NCBI GenBank assembly: GCA_027559495.1
Contig: JAMXSV010000004.1
Coordinates: 733,001-797,000, forward strand
Direction: 5' to 3'
DNA length: 64,000 nt
Source: Aurifilum marmelostoma
Taxonomy: Eukaryota > Ascomycota > Sordariomycetes > Diaporthales > Cryphonectriaceae
Below the pieces are notes generated by a model that was not told where the DNA came from, did no database searches, and worked only from the letters and a program-made list of their open reading frames with translations. Below, piece after piece: positions 35,040 through 44,837 of the stretch (the first letter of the stretch is position 1; every line of letters begins with the position of its first letter). The position numbers and the translations under genes are program-made.

Positions 35040-38000
35040 CTTGTTTCTTTTTTTCCCCCGATTTTGAGTGCTGATGGAGGATCCAGGGGATCAATGTCCC
35101 TCCCTCCCTACAGGGTGAGGTGACCCTGCTGCCGGTGATTACTGACAGCCGATTGTGGTTGGCTATGTTGTCGTGGTGTGGTGGCCGTCTGCTAGGTTCA
35201 AAGTGGATGATGGTGGTGGGTAAGGCGTATAAGTGAAGGTAAGATGATGGGTTGTTGGCAACCTGCCCCGCACAGACAGAGAGGAGAGAAAGAGGGGGGC
35301 AACGGAGAGAGGGGAGAGATTGAGATTTTGTGGGTGCTCTCCGCAGGCGCCTGGTTCTCACCACCCATTTACGTAGCACCTTCAACATTCAGAAGCAAGT
35401 ACACTGCCGCGCAAGCGGTGCCTGCCGGTTGTATGAGAGCTGAGCCCTAACAGAAGAGACGCGGCCTCGTCCACGTGCCATGGTGACACAGGTACACAGG
35501 TACACTTACCACTGACACGTCTCAGATCAGGTGATACTGATGGGAGACGTGAGCCTCGGTTCCTGTAGGTCTCTTTTCCGAGATAGACCAGGTCGACAAC
35601 TTGATCGAGGTGGTAGCAAATCGACGAGCCTACAAAGAAGTACAACATCAACACTGCCAGAACCACCTGAATTCGTTCAACACTGAATGATATCTCCTAA
35701 TATCCTGGTACAAGTTTCCGATACTGAGAAATCTCCTCCGTCACGTATACAACCACTCTGCCGCGGCAGACAGGTGCATGATCCCGGGTTACACTGCTAC
35801 GACCAGTTGATTCACACCCACAGAAGGACATGGATTATTTGGAAATGCAGGCAGGTGGACAAGCCCACTTTATGCATGCAGGTCATGAGTGCTATGAATC
35901 CACAACAACTTCCAGGCCCTGACTAACACTGCACACCCCAAGGACATCGTCTCGATAACCACGAGGCCCACAGGACACAGCAGTACTGCAATGTTCCAGT
36001 ACCAGCGTACACGGCCGAGTCCGTAACATGCGAGCAAGGCTGATCGACACGATGCGTCGAGCTCCCCTCGTAATATACACGGCCACGTGTGTAACGAGAC
36101 TCCGAATTACCCCTTTCCGTCGAGAATAGAAGCTTCGAATGCCAGACTGTCACCGGCGAGAATTTAGCTGCCTCAAAGCTCCGAAAGTGCATACATATAA
36201 GGACAAACGGGAGAATACAAGCGGACGAGCGCCTCGCAGAAGAAGAGTGAGAACTGAATGATTCATAGGTTGCTAGAATCAACGGGTCTTTTCCGGTTGG
36301 CGCACCTCAACATCTGTCTGGTAACTAGCCTGTCTGCCATTTCCTTCGAAACTCACACACGGCAGCCTAATTGTCTTGTGAACTTTCCCCAAAACTGACA
36401 GCACTACCAACAGCTGATACTGTGACACGATGCGCTATTCGCAACACCCGAGTACTATCGAATTCCGTGACCATCCGAACGACTGTACCCTCTGCCAACT
36501 CATTCCGCAGCCCGCTGCAACAAAGATGTCACGGAAGACCCCTAAGACCCTAGACAATCGGCCACCACTCGTATGCCTTCATGATCGAAACGAGGCGCCA
36601 GGCCTGTCAGCATCCTCTGTTCGCATAGACGCTGGACCTTGACCTGTCCAGCGATTCACAGGAGTGCAAACACAACAAGACATGCAGATGGTAGATAATG
36701 ATGGATCTCGGCCTGCCAGGCATGCCTTGAGGCCCAATCTTGTTCTTGTCGCCGGCATCAGATATCTCTGAAATATTGTCCCACAGCAGAACATGTTGCT
36801 GGGCCTGGGAGAGGTTCAAGGAGTGAGTCATGCCAGCCCTTCTCAGCTCTTCGCGTCTCCAAAGGAACAGAGCTTGCACAGGATCAAGCTAGGACCAGAT
36901 TGAAACAATGATCCTGTAGCGAAGACATTGTGATTGGACCTGTTATTGCTAGCGCCCCCGGATGGCTAATTGCTCTACGCCGGTGTCGTTGATCGGCGAC
37001 GTCAATATTAGCTTTTTCCCCTTTGGCAACGACACTCAGCCTCCATCCAACCATCCGAGCTGCCACCCACACTCCATCCCATGTGACCCCTTGGGGCTGA
37101 ACAGGTGCTGACGGATGAGGCCGCTCCCGCAAAGCTTGTACGGGATCTTGCTGAGCTCGTTCAACAGCCCCGAAACCTTAATCAGTTGCTGGTTATCGTG
37201 AGAAGAGCCTCATGCGCGTGGTGCCGAGCGTCGCCTATTATATTCTTGTGTCCGCTGGAGCACGTCTTCCTCCACAACTTCTGTTCCTCGTCCTCTCCCT
37301 CATTGTACTGCTACGGCGGCGGCTATTCGTGTCACATTGCCATGGAAGCAAAGACGTGATGGAGCCAGACGCCGAAGACGAAGACCAGAGACCATAAGTC
37401 CCCCTCCTCTATCTCCTGAAGATCTGCTTCTCTTGTATACTGGATCCAGTCTGGCAGCGCTAGTCCAGGGAGACATCGCACAGAACCTCGGGTTCACAAT
37501 GAGTTCGCATAATTATTGTTACCTTTTATATCATGATTGCAAGGTAAGTGACGACAGCTTCTTTTTTGCGAAAGAGTCACTGACCAAGTGTGGTAGGGTG
37601 TACTGTGCGGTTCAAGGGCCTCGAGAACAACATCCAGAGCGCCATTCGGGGCAGAACGTGGAGGGCTTGGACACGACCTTCTCGTCACGAGAGGTGGCTG
37701 ACTTCAGAGATGCATCTGATCAATTGCCAGATAATCATGAGGCTCCTTTAGGACCGTGATAGTGTGCCATGAATCCACATTAAGGGAGGCTCTGCATACA
37801 CAGAGCCCGTTGAATTGGGCGCGCAGCCTTCTATGAGATTGAAATTAGATCAACTGCTGAAATATGAGAAGGCCTATCTGCGGGAGTCGATTCGGCCACG
37901 TGCCTCAGTCATGAAACACAACGAGCACAGTGAGGAGATCAACGGGGAGCTCAGCGGGAGCCACGCCTCCATAGTCTTCGAAGCGAGAACAGAGAGTGAT

Positions 38001-40540
38001 CCTATCCACAAATTGCTGACGAATACTTCAGAATACAAGCGGGCAATGTCAGGACTTGGTCAGGATCAACACTGACTGCCAGGTGGTCCTCGTTGACCTG
38101 CCACTCGCTGATGCTGACAATGGGCCGGCGTGGCCTGCTGGCTAGTAGACTCGATATTTGCTATGTCGGCGAATAATCAGCATTGGCATAGAAGTTGCCG
38201 AATGCAGAATGGGGATGTTGAATCAGCTACCCTGCAGGGTAGGCAGTGGTGAGATTCACACCTGAGTGCGGACGATGCAGGTCGCCCCGGGACCAGGGTA
38301 CAACGCCATGTGTGTGAATTTCCTGCTTGCTCATACCTGGGCCACGACTCAAATGCCATCTGTCATCGTTGGAAGGTGTCATCTGATCGAGGCCGATCTC
38401 CTCGTGAAAAGTGCTGTGTCTCCTTGCTTAGGGCCCAGTCAGGCAGGGCCGCAGTCGGGCGATGCATGCTGATATTGGCCCCGATGATTTATCTCGCCAA
38501 AGACTGGCTATATGACTGCTTCCATGTCATCTTGATGTGGTCTTCCGCGTTTCTCTTGCATTTATTGAGCAGCTCTCGGGACTTTTCATGGAAGCTCTGC
38601 TAGCAGATCTCCTCGGCAAGTCATTCGTTGAGATAGCCGCCTGAATGTGTACGCCGAAGCTCTGTAGATTGTCTTTGGGGACCACTAACGTGATCAGAAC
38701 CTTCCAAGGGATGCTGCGCGTGGCAGATGTGGTGACCGATTTGGAATGTCACGCTATACAAATTATGGCTCAGGGCAGCAGGAGCCGGTGAAATCGAAGT
38801 TCTGGTCGACAGTGATCGCTCAAATATCCACAGGTGTCCCAAGTGCCCATTGCAGAGCCGTACGAAAACTGCGCCATGTACACGGCCTATACGTGCTCCT
38901 GTGCTCGCAGGATCTGTCCACAGCCGGAGTCCTGCATGCCTGCAGGCCCCGCTGGACTGGATGGCTTGATGAATCCAGTGAGACTGCTGTTTAGCAGCAG
39001 TGTCACTATAGGGGGGTCTTCCGAGGCCTGCTGATATCGCTTCCTGCTCTTCTGACATGTGTCTCTGAGTTGCAAGTTCAACGACATGGGTTTTGGCCAC
39101 TGTTGGCAGAGAGAGGTGGCTCACTCTACTTGAGCGACTGACCAGAGTTTGACTGGGATCCAGACGCCTTCTATGGGGTCTGTCCAGTCGACCACGGCAG
39201 TGCGGTGACGAGTGAACAAGAGACGAGAGCAAGGGGTCAAATGCCACGGTAGGTGGCACTGTTTTGCAGATTGGGCCCACCACAGCGAGGATCTTCATCA
39301 GGGTGCCTCTGCACTCCGCTGTTTCTGGCTTTTTACAGGTATCTTACAGCGCAGTCCGGGAGGGATTGCACTCCCAGAAGCTTGAAGGCCTTTTCTCTTC
39401 CGTCGGGCCCCGACCTTGAGGGCAGGAACACGCACCATGCTGTAGCATACTGTGTTGGAGATACGATGTTTAGGTCTCATAAACGATACACATTTGTTTC
39501 GCCAAAGCGTAAGACTCATCCGTCTCATTGCAGATCGTATTCCTGTCGACTCTCAGACCACCGCAAAACTGAGCCAGTATCACGGAATCCCTTGCTCGGT
39601 GTCGGCCATAACGGAACACGCGCATTCCCGAGCAGCCCCGCTGGTTGCTGTTGTCGTCCACATCTGGGCCATACTTGTGCACACCGCAAAGTGCTCACGG
39701 TACCTCTGAAGTAAAATCCCGCAATGGGTGATCCACAGAGTCGACCTTCGAGATTCACTGCACTCTTTGGTCATGGTGCCTGATTGTTGCTCTCTTTTCT
39801 GGGTAGGCTCACGATGCGCTGCAATATTCACACCATATCCAGTCATCTTCCTGAACAAGCAGCTGCCACGATATTGGCTTCGCATCCCTATGGGAGACTG
39901 CCACCCACCAGAGTTCCGGGAGGTCTTTCTGCGTCTTGGGTCGGCCTGCCATCAGAGCTTTCACGAGTTCCAGTGGAGTTGGTTCCGGCCTTCCTTACTG
40001 AGAGGTCCACAGCCTCTGCCGGTAAATGGGCGCCAACACTGCTCTGGGACATTCATTGGGTTCACACGGTAGCCTGTACATTGCTACAGTGCCGACAGAA
40101 CACCGTCTGTCCTTTCCACATGCTCAGTATCATTCTAAGATAACCATCATGGAACGAAGACCTGAGCAGAACGGGCTGCCATAGCTGGCTGATGAGTAGT
40201 GGCGATAGAAGTGGCATCAGGAACAGCATTCGCTCTTGAATACTGTATCAATAACTTTGTCGCTCGCGGCATTTATTTGTCTGGCCTGCAATTTCGCTAG
40301 GGGTAAGGGGAAGAAAGAGCATCAGCGAAGTATGAAACTTAATGAGTGTCACAGTAGCAGCGGGAGGGATAGATAGATAGCGAGCAGACGGTTCAGAATT
40401 CTATTGTGCTACAGACTAACAGGCACTATCCTCAGGCAGGCACAGGCTGGATAGTGAAGACGTAGCTCAAGGAGCTACAATACAGAACAGGCGGGCAGGG
40501 CTAGCAGGACGAAGGTTCTATCCAGGGCAGGATCACGTGT

Positions 40541-40556
40541 CTAACCCTAACCCTTA
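40541..40556 (+). repeat. Short telomere-like tract
   Basis: CTAACCCTAACCCTTAGGGG contains two CCCTAA-type units immediately followed by a TTAGGG in the opposite sense. CCCTAA/TTAGGG is the usual fungal telomere repeat; two units are too few to call a true interstitial telomere. Confidence 0.5.
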
Positions 40557-41247
40557 GGGGGGTTGAGATCCTCTCCGGACTGGGGAGGGGATCTGAGGCA
40601 GCAGGCAGGCTATGTTGGTGACAATGAGGGCCCATTCACTATCAACGCAATCCACACCTTGGGACTTGTATATAGAAGCTAGCAGCAAAAATAAGCGCGG
40701 CTATGAGATCAAACTAGAGAGAGAAGGTTGAACGAGGACAGAACGCGACTCGCGGGTTAGGGCCGGAGACTGGATCCGGAAGATGTTGCTGCTGCAAACT
40801 ATTGCGAGTTTGTATGGCCAGGCAGCCCGTGGCTCGGTCACAAAGTCCTGTGACGTGAAAAGATGCACCGGAGAACACTTGCTGTCAGATTGGTACAGCG
40901 GCCGAGGGGGTATGCTGACTAGGGCCCATAGTAGCCCGTTGAGAGCATAGGGACTCCTGGGATAAGATGCTGTAAGAAGAGATTCTGCAGACAGCCAGAA
41001 AACTTTTCAGAGGAGTTGGGATAGGTCATAATATATATGTGTGTGCATATGTGTGTGTACTATGTACGGCTGTATATATGTGCTGTCGAGACGTATATAA
41101 GGGTTAGGCATGGCTGATTATACCACTTGGCCCCTTTGTGGGCTATTGAGCAGGAGAGGACCCACTGAGCCGGTATTACCCTGCCACCTATTACCAGCCA
41201 CCGCATTTCCGTCCGGTGCCCCAAGTTTCCTTCTCCTCCACATCTCT

Positions 41248-41325
41248 CCATCCACATCTCCCCCTTCACATCTCATCTCCCCATCCACATCCCCCCCCTT
41301 CACATCTCATCTCCTCATCCACAAC
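41248..41325 (+). repeat. 33-bp pyrimidine-rich tandem repeat
   Basis: Two copies, 41248-41280 and 41281-41313, each CCATCCACAT...CTTCACATCTCATCTCC with one or two substitutions, then a partial third copy starting TCATCCACA. Confidence 0.85.
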
Positions 41326-41493
41326 TCATCCTCTATCCCCCCCCTTCCTCGGTCGAAGTATATCGAAACGTCAGCTATCACGCACTTCTGTAAGTGCAGG
41401 TCCCGTGGGCACATTACCCGATCTGCTGTCGGAACGACGCTGGTTATCCTGTGGGAAACCCCGTCGAACCAACAGATCTCGTCCTGGAACTTC

Positions 41494-42093
41494 GTTGCTT
41501 ATCCTCATGACCGGGACCAATGCGACAGGATTGCTACTCATTGCCTACGGCCAATGAAAGCGCCTGGGTCTCTGGGAAGGTGGCTTCGGTCGGCTGTTGT
41601 CGCATTTGGAGCTGGTATTGAACAGACAGATTTCTGCCTGAAATGCTGTTGCTTATCCTTATGACCCGAGACTTCAAACAGGATTGCTATTCATAGCCTA
41701 CGGGCGATGAATGCGCCTGGGTCGGGTCTCGGGGAAGACAGCTTCGGTCAGCTATTATTATCGCATTTGGAGCTGGTATTGAATAGACAGATTTCTGCCT
41801 GCAATGCTGTTGCTTATCCTTATGACCCGAGACTTCAAACAGGATTGCTATTCATAGCCTATAGGCGATGAATGCGCCTGGGTTGGGTCTCGGGGAAGAT
41901 AGTTTTGGTCGGCTGTTGTCGCATTTGGAGCTGGTATTAAATAGACAGATTTCTGCCTGCAATGCTGTTGCTTATCCTTATGACCCGAGACTTCAAACAG
42001 GATTGCTATTTATAGCCTACGGGCGATGAATGCGCCTGGGTCGGTCTCGGGGAAGACAGCTTCGGTCGGCTGTTGTTGTCGCATCTGGAGCTG
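41494..42093 (+). repeat. Minisatellite, units 154-161 bp, 3.8 copies
   Basis: Copies begin at GTTGCTTATCC: 41494, 41648, 41809 and 41967; the last is cut after GGAGCTG at 42093. Units share TTATGACCCGAGACTTCAAA, CGATGAATGCGCCTGGGT, and TTGGAGCTGGTATTGAATAG. The first copy is the most diverged (GACCGGGACC where the others have GACCCGAGAC). No ORF spans it meaningfully. Confidence 0.9.
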
Positions 42094-42305
42094 TCGTCGA
42101 ACCGGGACAGAGTTAGGTCAATGGTCTCGTCAAATCCTCGCATCACTCGAGTCAAGGCTGCTCTGCTGCTGCAAGAAGCCTGGGTGGGTGGGAATCTTGC
42201 AGATATTGTGCAAGGGCATATTTATTAGATTCTTAGGCTTATTAGTCCTGCCCCTGTCGTGCGAATAATAGCTAATTAGTTCTCTAGAATATTACATTCT
42301 TCAGT

Positions 42306-43419
42306 ATGGAATCTGGCACTGTCCAGAGCGAACTCGATAAGCGGAATGATCGGCTGGACCTCAAGCATTCCCAACCGACCACCTCCGATAACAATCACGC
42401 TACCGAGTCGAACGACGAGATCCATTTCGAGACACCGACTACAGTATTTTGGGTGGCAAATCATGATGGAGATGCGCAAAATAAGGCAAACCAGCATAAG
42501 AGCATCTCTATGCGACTAGTCGTTAATTGCTTCGTGCGAAAAGGAACTGCCTCCTTCTGTCTGCGGATTAACCTGCGCAGGCGGGACAAGAATAGGTACC
42601 ACTGGCTTTATGTTTACATCCCCCCCCGAGAATATACGATGCCTTGCACGCATTCTGGAGGAGCCGGTCTCCGGTAGGCAAGATACCTTCGTCTTTCGAT
42701 TTGAGCTCTCCAAGCCACCAGTCCTTGTAGGACCCAATGCCAAATCCGAGACGATTTTATCCTCTGATCACCACCCTACACTGGAATGCTTGCGGCAGCT
42801 TGCTGCACAGCATGACATCCGTCTGTCAGTCACCAAGAGCGGGGACGATTCACCAGTAATCCGGGATTTGATTCATATCTGCCAGGCATTTGCTTCGCAT
42901 CAGGGACGATTTACCAGTCTCGGTGACATGAATCTCAAATCGCTGTACGGTGGTAACGGCGGCATGATTGTGTCTGGACAAATGGATCAGCCTCCATCCG
43001 CCGTTCAAGGGGAGAGGCGACGTGCGAGCGGGCCAAGGCCGAGAGTTCAGCTGCCGAGCTATGACGCCATCGCACCTGATTTTCCTCCTCCTCCTCCTCC
43101 ACCATTCGCACAGTTGCCAGGCTCCAGCTCTAGCTCTTCAAGAAAGCGACGCCGACAGTCGGACGGTGATCAAGGCGTGATCGACACCCGACTGGGCCGC
43201 AGGCAGTTGGACGAGCTTTGCATTGAGAGGGATAAGAAGCGAGATGAAGAGCGGGACAGGATCCGCGACCAGATACGCGATGAGATACGCGATGAGATGC
43301 GCGACCGGCAACAGGACTTTGAAGCTGGATGGCGAGATCGGCTGCAAGATGCGTTGGATTTATGGTTTGAAGATGCGCGCAAGGCATTACTATTTGAGGT
43401 GAGGGAGATGATAAGATGA
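42306..43419 (+). pseudogene. Paralogue 1 of an uncharacterised fungal family, broken by one base
   Basis: From ATG 42306 (MESGTVQSELDKRNDRL) to TGA 43419. The frame reads to YVYIPP and then must move by one base at a run of eight C (42620-42627); the next frame continues ENIRCLARILEEPVSG. With the extra C ignored, the product would be 370 aa, against 368 aa for the paralogue at 48551. Both share an IPP-(D/E)-x-IR motif, LRxLxxLAxQ-like segment, an LYxGxGGxIxxxQ motif (LYGGNGGMIVSGQ), a PSYDAIAP-type proline linker, a basic SSRKRRR stretch and a charged helical C-terminus (many RDEIRDE units). I know no function. The break may be a real lesion or a base-calling error in the homopolymer. Confidence 0.75.
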
Positions 43420-43907
43420 TTACTTGTCCAGTTTAAGTCATAGATATATCTAAGAGCGTGAATATAACATTCCAGTCGGCTAATCCTTTAGTCAGCATGA
43501 TATTCATGATTACTTTACTTTGATACTATGCTTGCTAAAACACTAACTAATATAACTGTTCGTATTTATGCCGTAGATGAATCAAAGGCGCACCTATCTT
43601 ATGCTAGATAGTATGAATATATAAGACTGTTTTTTTTTTTTTTTTACATTTGTGGATCTAGACCTTGGAATGATAGTACTGTATCCTTGCTCTCGTATCT
43701 GCTCCGCTATAGAACAGGCTTAATCTCCCCTAAAGTACGTCTCCAAGCGGCAACTCTCGATGTGGTGACTAGTCCTATAGTAAGGAAACAATTAAGAGAG
43801 CCACCCCCCTTGCGCTTTTTCCAGCAGATAACAACAAATACCAATATGGAGCAACAGTCCGGGTGCCTCCTGGTGAATATCCACTACAGGCCGTAAGCTC
43901 ATTTATA
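43420..43907. other. Spacer, AT-rich
   Basis: Nearly 490 bp of AT-rich sequence including a T15 run near 43631. The minus strand may extend the degenerate remnant that follows, but no clear frame is seen. Confidence 0.4.
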
Positions 43908-44398
43908 CTACTTCTTATCCTCTTGTACATGTAGAGCGCCATATTGCCCCAGCTGGAACAGCAGGGCATACTTCCCAGAGAGCCGCCGGCGCTGTGCCCG
44001 CGTGGTCCGTGTCAATATGATATCAGCAGGCTGCATAACAGCTGCCCTCTTTCTCTTGGTGCCTCGCCCCCTCGGGCTGGGTTCTTGTTCGGGCAGCGTC
44101 TTCCTCTTGCGGCCCAACGGCCTGCTGTTGTGCTTGTCACTATCCTGCCCCTCACTCTCCTGCTCACTGTCCATTGCAAGTCGGTGCTGCTCAATCCAGC
44201 TCAGCAGGACCTAATGCAGGCGCAACATCTTTTCATCGCGCTCCAGAGAGGAATAGATCTATGCGCCGCCCGCAATGATCTCATTTGTCTCGCTAACCTT
44301 CTCTTGGAACCTGTCGTGCTGCATCAGGTGGTAGTGCTGATATTCGATCTAGGTGCTATGCTAGCTCTCGTGATCTAACTGCAGAGCACTAATATCAT
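43908..44398 (-). pseudogene. Degenerate coding remnant with RIP-like stops
   Basis: Read on the minus strand, one frame stays coding-like for about 160 codons and is interrupted by at least four TAG codons. Pieces include IEYQHYHLMQHDRFQEKVSE, YSSLERDEKMLRLH, VLLSWIEQHRLAMDSEQ, and a basic region GRKRKTLPEQEPSPRGRGTK. All the stops fit CAG to TAG, a CpA to TpA change typical of RIP. The helical, charged N-terminal part and basic tail are seen in many fungal repeat-encoded proteins; I cannot name the family. Confidence 0.55.
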
Positions 44399-44402
44399 AA
44401 TT

Positions 44403-44426
44403 AAGTGCAAGTGCAAGTGCAAGTGC
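44403..44426 (+). repeat. Hexanucleotide repeat (AAGTGC)4
   Basis: Four perfect AAGTGC units. The same hexamer, or a one-base variant, also starts the units of the 43-bp array 200 bp downstream. Confidence 0.9.
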
Positions 44427-44619
44427 CACAATGAACGTGCTTGCCCTATCTATATCTATCTGCTATCTCTTCTCTCCCCACTAGAAAAACTGACCTTAAT
44501 AAACAAATAAACAAACAAGCAAGCAAGCTGTTCAGAAGACCTTCTAACCTACCATCGCTATCGCCATCGCCTTCTAGCCAAGGTATATATTAATGGGAAT
44601 CGTCGTTCAGCTAAGTCAA

Positions 44620-44801
44620 GAGTGCATTAGATTTCGGTGCACCCGTTACTCCCGCGCGGCACGAGTGCACTGTTTTTCCGTGCACCCATAACCACTACGC
44701 GTTACGAGTGCACTGCATCTTAATGCACCTACTACTTCCCTCCATTACAAGCGCGCTCTACTTGGGTGCACTCGTTACTGCTGCCTCTTGCAAGTGCTCT
44801 C
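44620..44801 (+). repeat. 43-bp iteron-like tandem repeat, 4.2 copies
   Basis: Units start at 44620, 44663, 44706 and 44749, with a partial one at 44792. No unit has an indel: the period is exactly 43 bp although the copies are strongly diverged. Conserved positions: GAGTGC or AAG(T/C)GC at 1-6, TGCAC at 19-23 in all four, AC at 29-30 in all four, and a final (T/C)AC or TGC at 41-43. The last unit ends 36 bp before the Helitron ATG at 44838. Confidence 0.85.
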
Positions 44802-44837
44802 TAAAGGTCTTTACTAATATTGATTCATAGTTTCACG

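Larger units (their letters stand above)
35040..42305. other. 7.3-kb gene-poor region
   Basis: Beyond the 5' flank of the HNH-like gene, I find no supportable gene. Longer frames open on non-ATG codons or lack motifs. Structure present: telomere-like words at 40541-40553, 40754-40762 and about 41103, a 33-bp pyrimidine-rich tandem at 41248-41320, and a 154-161-bp tandem repeat at 41494-42093. Confidence 0.5.

Noticed and set aside
38621..39298. 225-codon minus-strand ORF
   Set aside because: No recognisable motif, and no conserved segment was seen.
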